DNA from: Clostridia bacterium
GTDB lineage: Bacteria; Bacillota; Clostridia; Monoglobales; Firm-18
DNA: 5,168 nucleotides
Assembly: GCA_017408205.1 (NCBI GenBank)
Contig: JAFQVC010000054.1
Span: 1 to 5,168 of the forward strand
Reading direction: 5' to 3'
A program made the translations under genes and the position numbers. Under the pieces are notes generated by a model. The model saw only the letters and a program-made list of their open reading frames with translations, did no database searches and was not told where the DNA came from. Shown in pieces: positions 1 through 5,168 of this stretch (position 1 is the stretch's first letter; each line of letters opens with the position of its first letter).

Positions 1-480
1 GCACATACTGCAATTACCCCCTACGGACTGCTTAAGGGTTTTGAAACAGTTAAATCTGCAGTAGATGATGAAAAAATGAACGAATTTTTAAAGGGCTGTA
101 TTTTTGACGAAATAATACCTACCCTTGATTTGCCGGAGGAAGAACTGGTAAATTACGCGCAGGATGTTTTAATCAGGTTTTCAAACCCACATATAAAGCA
201 CCTTTTGTCAAGTATCTCTTTAAATTCCGTAAGCAAATATAAGGTGCGCGTATTGCCCTCGGTAAAAGAATATATTAAACGCTTTGATAAAATACCGCAG
301 AAACTTGTGTTTGCTTTGGCAAAACTAATTGAGTTTTATAAAAAGGGAACACCTACAGACGACAGCAAGGTTATTGACTTTATAAAAAACAGTACAGTTT
401 CGGAAATACTTAAAAACACCGCCCTTTGGGGAGAAGATTTAACATTTCTTGAAAGTGAGATAGAAAAATATGTTGATTAA
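1..480 (+). CDS. uxaB: Tagaturonate reductase (altronate oxidoreductase), C-terminal part, 5' truncated by window edge
   Basis: NAD-dependent cytosolic enzyme that interconverts D-tagaturonate and D-altronate in galacturonate breakdown. The reading frame is open from base 1 to the TAA at 478-480, giving 159 residues; the E. coli enzyme is about 480, so roughly the last third is present. The ATG at 76 is internal, because the codons before it continue the family sequence. The fragment opens with AHTA, matching the NGAHTA motif of UxaB; in the long-chain mannitol dehydrogenase family this His belongs to the catalytic Lys-Asn-His set, whose Lys and Asn lie outside the window. Further family matches are EIIPTLDLP (residues 38-46), FSNPHIKHLL (about 60-69) and SKYKVRVLP (about 78-86), all in the helical mannitol dehydrogenase C-terminal domain. 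Its stop overlaps uxaA by 11 bases, so the two are very probably cotranscribed and translationally coupled. Recognition is by recalled similarity to E. coli UxaB. The related fructuronate reductase UxuB is less likely, given these motifs and the uxaA neighbour. Confidence 0.9.
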   Translation, partial: AHTAITPYGLLKGFETVKSAVDDEKMNEFLKGCIFDEIIPTLDLPEEELVNYAQDVLIRFSNPHIKHLLSSISLNSVSKYKVRVLPSVKEYIKRFDKIPQKLVFALAKLIEFYKKGTPTDDSKVIDFIKNSTVSEILKNTALWGEDLTFLESEIEKYVD

Positions 481-1834
481 CCAGAAGGATAACGTGGAAA
501 TTAACCTTGAAAACGGTCACAAATATGCAAGAACTGATATAAACTGCGGTGAGTTTGTTGTAAAGTACGGTGAGGTAATAGGCGTTGCCGTACAGGACAT
601 AAAAAAAGGAGAACACGTTCATTCCCATAACCTTAAAACAAATTTAAAAGGGAAGACGGAATATACATATACTCCTGCGGAAATACCGTATCAGATACAA
701 AACAGTGATATGACTTTTATGGGTTACCCCAGAAAAAATGGTGACGTAGGTATAAGAAACGACGTGTGGATTATAAACACAGTTGGCTGTGTAAATAAAA
801 CTGCAGAAAAACTTGCGAAAATAACAGGAGCAAAGTCCTTTCCTCACCCTTACGGTTGCTCACAACTGGGCGATGACCACCAGAATACTGCAAAAATTCT
901 GGCAAATTTAGCAATGCACCCTAACTGCGGAGGGGTGTTGGTCCTTGGTCTTGGTTGTGAAAACAACAATATTGAAGTTTTTAAAAAGTTTTTGGGCGAC
1001 AGAGAAAATATTGAGTTTTTAAATGTTCAGGACTATGATGACGAAATAAAACAAGGTGTAAAACTGATTAAAAAACTTAAGAAAAATGCAAATAAAGTAA
1101 AAAGAGTAAAAACTCCTGTGTCAAAACTGAAAATCGGTTTAAAGTGCGGAGGAAGTGACGGTTATTCGGGAATTACAGCAAATCCTTTAGTTGGTGAACT
1201 TTGCGACAAACTTATATCACTTGGCGGTACGGCAGTTCTGTCCGAAGTACCCGAAATGTTTGGTGCTGAGCATATTTTGATGAACAGAGCACAAAACGAG
1301 GACGTGTTTAATAAAATAGTAGATTTGATTAACAATTTTAAAGATTATTTTGTAAGACACGGTCAGGAAATATACGAAAACCCTTCACCGGGCAACAAGG
1401 CAGGGGGAATTACCACTTTGGAAGAAAAATCCCTCGGTTGTATCCAAAAAGGCGGTAACGCTGTTGTTACCGACGTTCTGGATTACGGAGAAACCGCAAC
1501 AAAAGCAGGACTTAATTTATTAAACGGTCCGGGAAATGATATGGTTGCAGTAACAAACCTTGCCGCAAGCGGAGTGCATTTAATACTGTTTACCACAGGA
1601 CGGGGAACACCCCTTGGAAGTGTTGTACCCACAATAAAAATTTCCACCAACAAAAAACTTGCACATAAAAAATCAAACTGGATAGATTTTGACGGAAGCC
1701 CCTTTGGACAGGATAAAGATTTGTGCAATAAACTGTTTGATTTTGTCATAGATACCGCAAACGGAAAGAAAACTAAAAATGAAATAAACGGATATGAAGA
1801 AATAGCAATATTTAAGGATGGGGTAACTCTATAA
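470..1834 (+). CDS. uxaA: Altronate dehydratase (altronate hydrolase), complete
   Basis: Dehydrates D-altronate to 2-keto-3-deoxy-D-gluconate, the step after UxaB; cytosolic, and metal-dependent in characterised relatives. The 454 residues align along their length with E. coli UxaA (about 495). Landmarks are GHKYA (16-20) and HVHSHN (49-54) of the N-terminal SAF-like domain, GDVGIRND (91-98), HPYGCSQLGDDH (126-137), GLGCENN (160-166), CGGSDGYSGITANP (226-239), EVPEMFGAE (259-267), ENPSPGNKAGGITTLEEKSLG (303-323, given in part), TTGRGTP (375-381) and the C-terminal AIFKDGVTL. The Cys, His and Asp residues of these blocks are intact, so the enzyme should be active. The ATG at 470 lies inside the uxaB end (ATGTTGATTAA). 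It is chosen because INQKDNV resembles the usual UxaA N-terminus, although only a weak GA-rich ribosome site precedes it. A GTG at 494 is an alternative. Relative to E. coli, about 25 residues are missing between DNV and GHK. Isoleucine ATA codons are frequent, unlike in the convergent nifJ. Confidence 0.96.
   Translation: MLINQKDNVEINLENGHKYARTDINCGEFVVKYGEVIGVAVQDIKKGEHVHSHNLKTNLKGKTEYTYTPAEIPYQIQNSDMTFMGYPRKNGDVGIRNDVWIINTVGCVNKTAEKLAKITGAKSFPHPYGCSQLGDDHQNTAKILANLAMHPNCGGVLVLGLGCENNNIEVFKKFLGDRENIEFLNVQDYDDEIKQGVKLIKKLKKNANKVKRVKTPVSKLKIGLKCGGSDGYSGITANPLVGELCDKLISLGGTAVLSEVPEMFGAEHILMNRAQNEDVFNKIVDLINNFKDYFVRHGQEIYENPSPGNKAGGITTLEEKSLGCIQKGGNAVVTDVLDYGETATKAGLNLLNGPGNDMVAVTNLAASGVHLILFTTGRGTPLGSVVPTIKISTNKKLAHKKSNWIDFDGSPFGQDKDLCNKLFDFVIDTANGKKTKNEINGYEEIAIFKDGVTL
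483..489 (+). promoter_or_regulatory. Shine-Dalgarno-like AGAAGGA just inside uxaA, ahead of an in-frame GTG
   Basis: AGAAGGA sits four bases before the GTG at 494, which is codon 9 of the uxaA frame. It is a better match to a ribosome binding site than anything before the ATG at 470, where only GAAAGTGAGA (451-460) is seen. It could support a shorter UxaA, or re-initiation by ribosomes that finish uxaB at 480. Against this, residues 3-9 (INQKDNV) look like the conserved N-terminus of UxaA, so the upstream ATG is still preferred and this site may be chance. Confidence 0.25.
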
Positions 1835-1860
1835 GTATTTTCTGTAAGGGATAGGAAAAA

Positions 1861-1953
1861 TTGTTCAGAACGGAAAAACCGAACAAGCAAGCCATTGGCT
1901 TGCGGTGGTAACCCGAAGGCGTACAAAGGTACGTCGAGCGGTGAGGTTTTTTT
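1861..1953 (+). ncRNA. Candidate structured RNA or repeat-like element downstream of uxaA, family not recognised
   Basis: The sequence shows several nested pairings in under 100 bases. TTGTTC (1861-1866) pairs with GAACAA (1881-1886). GCAAGCC (1887-1893) pairs perfectly with GGCTTGC (1897-1903) across a 3-base loop. GGCGTAC (1918-1924) pairs with GTACGTC (1929-1935), with one G-U pair, over the loop AAAG. That last stem may extend through ACC(C)G/CGGT (1911-1915 with 1939-1942), leaving a purine-rich internal loop AA/GAG. AAAAACC (1874-1880), in the loop of the first hairpin, can pair with GGTTTTT (1945-1951) at the 3' end, forming a pseudoknot or closing helix. The run of seven T (1947-1953) could mark transcription termination. 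It lies in a 3' position after uxaA and before a convergent gene, so it is not an obvious leader of any gene here. It does not match riboswitch, T-box, SRP or ribozyme cores that I can recall. It could be a processed 3'-UTR RNA, a dispersed palindromic repeat, or the end of a lost transposon. The strand is assumed from the terminal T run. Confidence 0.4.
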
Positions 1954-1959
1954 CGTAGT

Positions 1960-2004
1960 AAAAACAAAAAGGAAAACATCAAACGATGTTTTCCTTTTAT
2001 TTTT
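1960..2004. terminator. Bidirectional rho-independent terminator between uxaA and nifJ
   Basis: A perfect 14-bp stem pairs 1967-1980 (AAAAGGAAAACATC) with 1985-1998 (GATGTTTTCCTTTT) around the loop AAAC. On the + strand it runs into the T-rich tract TTTTATTTTT (1995-2004). On the - strand the complement of 1960-1970 gives TTTTTGTTTTT after the stem. Both convergent transcripts, uxaBA from the left and nifJ from the right (stop at 2037), would therefore meet a usable intrinsic terminator. Confidence 0.88.
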
Positions 2005-2036
2005 ACGTTCTGGGCTATTTTTACATCCCTATTATA

Positions 2037-5000
2037 TTATTCGAACAACTTACCGTATTTAGTCCAATGTTCGTATTTCTCTTTTGCCTGTTTTTCTGCT
2101 TCCTCGAACAACATTTCTGCTTTATCGGGGAATTTACGAGCAAGTGAACTGTATCTTACTTCGTTCATAATGAAATCTCTGTAAGAAGCATCAGGTGCTT
2201 TTGAATCCATCTGGAACGGATTTTTACCTTCTGCAGATAATTTGGGGTCAAATCTGAATGTGTGCCAGTAACCAGCCAAAACTGCATTTTTGATAATCTT
2301 CTGAGTATCTGTCATACCGCCTTTGATACCGTGGTTGATACAAGGAGCATAACCGATAATGATTGAAGGACCGTTATAAGCAACCGCTTCTTTAATTGCC
2401 TTAACTGTCTGAGCCATATCGTAGCCAAGAGCAACTTGTGCAACGTAAACATAACCGTAAGACATAGCGATTTCTGCAAGGTTCTTTTTCTTAATTGGTT
2501 TACCGCCTGCAGCGAACTGAGCAACAGCACCTGTAGGTGTTGATTTAGATGCCTGACCGCCTGTGTTTGAGTAAACTTCAGTATCAAATACCATAATGTT
2601 TACATCTTCGCCTGATGCGATAACGTGGTCTAAACCGCCAAAGCCGATATCGTAAGCCCAACCGTCGCCACCGAAGATCCAAACTGCTTTTTTAGCAAGG
2701 AATTCTTTGTAGTCAAGAATTTCTTTTGCTTCGTCACAGCCACATGCTTCAAGTGCTGCAACCAATTCTTTTGTAGCGGCAGCATTTGCTTCGCCGTCTT
2801 CATAAGTTTCTAACCATTTAGCACGAGCGTCTTTTATAGAATCGCAAGTAAGTGCTTCAATTTGTTCTTTTAATCTTGTTCTTAACTGTTTAGCAGCAAC
2901 TGCCATACCAAGACCGTGCTCAGCATTGTCTTCGAACAATGAGTTAGCCCAGGCAGGACCGTGTCCTTCGTGGTTAACTGTGTATGGTGTTGAAGGAGCA
3001 GAGCCACCCCAGATTGAAGAACAACCTGTAGCATTTGAAATATATGCTCTTTCACCGCAGATTTGAGTGATAAGTTTTGCATAAGGTGTTTCACCGCAAC
3101 CTGCACAAGCGCCTGAGAACTCAAGTAACGGCTGACGGAACTGTGAATTCTTAACGTTAAGCGGCTGAGCAAGTACGTCTGCTTTAGGAGCAAGTTTAAC
3201 ACCGTAGTTGAAGCATGCCTGCTGGTCAAGTTGTGAGTCGATTGGTTTCATAACCAATGCTTTTTCTTTTGCAGGACAAACTTTAGCACAGTTACCGCAA
3301 CCTGAGCAGTCCATAACTGTTACAGCGATACCGAATTCGTATTCGCCCATATCTTTACCAATCATTTTCTTGTGTTTCATATTTGCAGGAGCGTTTTTAA
3401 CTTCCTCTGCGTTCATAACAACAGGTCTGATTGCAGCGTGAGGACAAACAAGTGAACACTGGTTACACTGGATACAGTTTTCAGGAATCCATTCGGGAAC
3501 GTCAACTGCAATACCTCTCTTTTCAAAGGCAGCCATACCCTGTGGCAAGTGACCGTCAACCATGTTCATAAATGTTGATACAGGAATCTTGTCACCTCTT
3601 TGTGCATTACATGGAGCAAGAACGTCTTTAACGAATGCAGGAACATCAAGTTCTTTTGCTGCTTCGTCTTTTGCATCTGCCCATTCTGCAGGAACATCGA
3701 TTTTATTGATGTTTGCTTCGCCTTTAGCGATTGCTTCGTGGTTCATATTAACGATTTTTTCGCCTTTAGCACCGAAAGATTTAACAACTGCTTCTTTCAT
3801 ATATTCTACTGCTTTGTCAAAAGGAATAACGTCAGCAATTTTGAAGAATGCAGACTGAAGCACGATTGATGTTTTGTTGCCAAGACCGATTTCTTTAGCA
3901 ATACCGATAGCATCGATAGTGTAAAGTGAAATATTGTTCTGGGCAATATATCTCTTCATTTTTGCAGGTAATCTTTCTGAAAGTTCTTTTGTATCCCAAG
4001 CGCAGTTTAATAAGAATTTGCCGCCAGGTACCAAATCTTCAACCATATCATATTTGTCAACATAAGATGGGTTGTGACAAGCAACAAAGTTTGCTTTGTT
4101 GATAAGGTAAGTTGATTTGATTGGTTTTTTACCGAATCTCAAGTGAGAAACTGTGATACCGCCTGATTTTTTACTGTCGTAAGCAAAATATGCCTGAGCG
4201 TAAAGGTCAGTGTGGTCACCGATAATTTTAATTGAGTTTTTGTTGGCACCAACTGTACCGTCTGAGCCAAGACCCCAGAACTTACATGCTGTGTTGCCTT
4301 CTGCAGAAGTGTCAGGATTTTCAACTCTTGGAAGTGAAAGATTTGTAACGTCATCTTCGATTGCAAGAGTGAAGCCTTTAACAGGTTCTTTTGCATCAAG
4401 GTTTCTGTATGTTGCAATAACGTCTGCAGGAACTGTGTCTTTTGAACCAAGACCGTATCTTCCGCCTACGATTACAGGAGCGTTTGCATTACCTGCGTAA
4501 CAAGCACATACGTCAAGATATAATGGCTCACCGATTGAACCGGGTTCTTTTGTTCTGTCTAAAACTGCAATTTTCTTACAAGTAGCAGGAACTGCTTTTA
4601 AGAATGCTTCAACAGGGAAAGGTCTGTATAGACGAACTTTGATAAGACCTACTTTTTCGCCTTTTGCTGTTAAATAATCGATTGTTTCTTCAATAGTGTC
4701 ACAGATTGAGCCCATTGCAACAATAACTTTTTCAGCATCGGGAGCACCGTAGTAGTTAACCAAACCGTAGTTTGTACCGATTTTAGCGTTAACTTTGTTC
4801 ATATATTCTTCAACTACTGCAGGGATTTCGTTGTAATATTTGTTACATGCTTCTCTGTTCTGGAAGAAGATATCAGGATTCTGAGCACTACCGCGAAGAA
4901 CAGGGTGTTCAGGGTTAAGAGCGTTGTTTCTGAACTCTTTAACAGCGTCCATATCAACCATTTCTTTTAAATCTTCATAATCCCATACTTCGATTTTGTC

Positions 5001-5168
5001 GATTTCGTGAGAAGTTCTGAAACCGTCAAAGAAGTGTAGGAAAGGAACTTTACCTTTGATTGTAGATAGGTGAGCAATTGCGCCTAAGTCCATAACTTCC
5101 TGAGGGTTGTTTGAGCAAAGCATTGCATAACCTGTCTGACGGCAAGCCATAACGTCTGAATGGTCACC
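2037..5168 (-). CDS. nifJ: Pyruvate:ferredoxin (flavodoxin) oxidoreductase, N-terminus cut by window edge
   Basis: Cytosolic homodimeric enzyme that oxidises pyruvate with CoA to acetyl-CoA and CO2, passing electrons to ferredoxin; central to anaerobic energy metabolism. The frame is open to the right edge, giving 1043 residues. The Met at 5150 is internal, since GDHSDV precedes it as in homologues; about 125 residues are missing. In fragment numbering: end of the pyrimidine-binding domain with FFDGFRTSHE (about 46-55); transketolase-C-like domain (about 140-250); gamma domain starting near FWGLGSDGT (297); EKR linker region (about 440-490); two ferredoxin-type 4Fe-4S motifs (Cys 565, 568, 571, 575 and 621, 624, 627, 631); then the thiamine diphosphate domain. 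Proximal-cluster ligands Cys 688, 691, 716 and 943 are all present, as is GDGWAYDIG (834-842) followed by DTEVYSNTGG (862-871), which carries the Mg-binding residues. It ends about 60 residues earlier than the Desulfovibrio africanus enzyme. No frameshift is seen. Codon choice (ATC/ATT for Ile in stretches checked) suggests high expression. The promoter lies outside the window. Confidence 0.98.
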   Translation of the reverse strand, partial: GDHSDVMACRQTGYAMLCSNNPQEVMDLGAIAHLSTIKGKVPFLHFFDGFRTSHEIDKIEVWDYEDLKEMVDMDAVKEFRNNALNPEHPVLRGSAQNPDIFFQNREACNKYYNEIPAVVEEYMNKVNAKIGTNYGLVNYYGAPDAEKVIVAMGSICDTIEETIDYLTAKGEKVGLIKVRLYRPFPVEAFLKAVPATCKKIAVLDRTKEPGSIGEPLYLDVCACYAGNANAPVIVGGRYGLGSKDTVPADVIATYRNLDAKEPVKGFTLAIEDDVTNLSLPRVENPDTSAEGNTACKFWGLGSDGTVGANKNSIKIIGDHTDLYAQAYFAYDSKKSGGITVSHLRFGKKPIKSTYLINKANFVACHNPSYVDKYDMVEDLVPGGKFLLNCAWDTKELSERLPAKMKRYIAQNNISLYTIDAIGIAKEIGLGNKTSIVLQSAFFKIADVIPFDKAVEYMKEAVVKSFGAKGEKIVNMNHEAIAKGEANINKIDVPAEWADAKDEAAKELDVPAFVKDVLAPCNAQRGDKIPVSTFMNMVDGHLPQGMAAFEKRGIAVDVPEWIPENCIQCNQCSLVCPHAAIRPVVMNAEEVKNAPANMKHKKMIGKDMGEYEFGIAVTVMDCSGCGNCAKVCPAKEKALVMKPIDSQLDQQACFNYGVKLAPKADVLAQPLNVKNSQFRQPLLEFSGACAGCGETPYAKLITQICGERAYISNATGCSSIWGGSAPSTPYTVNHEGHGPAWANSLFEDNAEHGLGMAVAAKQLRTRLKEQIEALTCDSIKDARAKWLETYEDGEANAAATKELVAALEACGCDEAKEILDYKEFLAKKAVWIFGGDGWAYDIGFGGLDHVIASGEDVNIMVFDTEVYSNTGGQASKSTPTGAVAQFAAGGKPIKKKNLAEIAMSYGYVYVAQVALGYDMAQTVKAIKEAVAYNGPSIIIGYAPCINHGIKGGMTDTQKIIKNAVLAGYWHTFRFDPKLSAEGKNPFQMDSKAPDASYRDFIMNEVRYSSLARKFPDKAEMLFEEAEKQAKEKYEHWTKYGKLFE

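Noticed and set aside
76..480. A complete 134-residue gene starting at the ATG at 76
   Set aside because: The same frame is open back to base 1 and the preceding codons (AHTAITPYG) match UxaB, so the ATG is an internal Met of a truncated gene.
1830..1835. TATAAG as a -10 box for the downstream RNA-like element
   Set aside because: No TTGACA-like -35 is found at the right distance (about 1807-1812 reads AATATT), and A+T-rich matches like this are expected by chance.
1483..1926. Open frame of 147 codons on the - strand, antisense to the uxaA 3' end and running into the gap
   Set aside because: It lies mostly opposite well-conserved uxaA codons, shows no recognisable domain, and its N-terminus would fall within the folded element. 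It is explained as a shadow of uxaA.
1861..1953. T-box, glycine, TPP, c-di-GMP, ZTP or fluoride riboswitch
   Set aside because: The conserved cores of these classes, as I recall them, are absent, and no gene on the same strand follows for a leader to control.
2312..4500. Several open frames of about 77-115 codons on both strands inside nifJ
   Set aside because: All fall inside the intact PFOR frame with its full set of cluster and cofactor motifs. Their translations are low-complexity and resemble no family I know.
1..5168. CRISPR array, tRNA or rRNA gene
   Set aside because: No regularly spaced direct repeats, tRNA cloverleaf with conserved T-loop, or rRNA signature was seen on either strand.

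Overview
The window looks like chromosomal DNA from a low-GC, strictly anaerobic Firmicute of the Clostridia, probably a gut or plant-fibre degrader. The grounds are the A+T-rich coding style, a single-chain pyruvate:ferredoxin oxidoreductase (PFOR), and a hexuronate (pectin) catabolic gene pair. The placement is inferred from gene content; no rRNA or other taxonomic marker is present.

Layout: positions 1-480 (+) hold the C-terminal third of tagaturonate reductase (UxaB), cut by the left edge. Positions 470-1834 (+) hold a complete altronate dehydratase (UxaA) that overlaps the uxaB stop by 11 bases. Positions 1835-2036 are a non-coding gap between convergent genes. This gap holds a candidate structured RNA or repeat-like element (about 1861-1953) and a strong, nearly symmetrical terminator hairpin (1960-2004). 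Positions 2037-5168 (-) hold a PFOR gene (nifJ) that runs off the right edge, lacking roughly the first 125 residues.

Functionally, UxaB reduces D-tagaturonate to D-altronate and UxaA dehydrates D-altronate to 2-keto-3-deoxygluconate. That product is later converted to pyruvate and glyceraldehyde-3-phosphate by enzymes not in this window. PFOR then converts pyruvate to acetyl-CoA, CO2 and reduced ferredoxin. The genes are metabolically consecutive but convergently transcribed, so they are neighbours and not an operon.

All three protein genes are well-known families. The only sequence they do not explain is the folded element at 1861-1953. I could not match it to a known RNA family, and it is the best candidate here for something undescribed. 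A second oddity is that UxaA appears to lack about 25 residues near its N-terminus, within the SAF-type domain.
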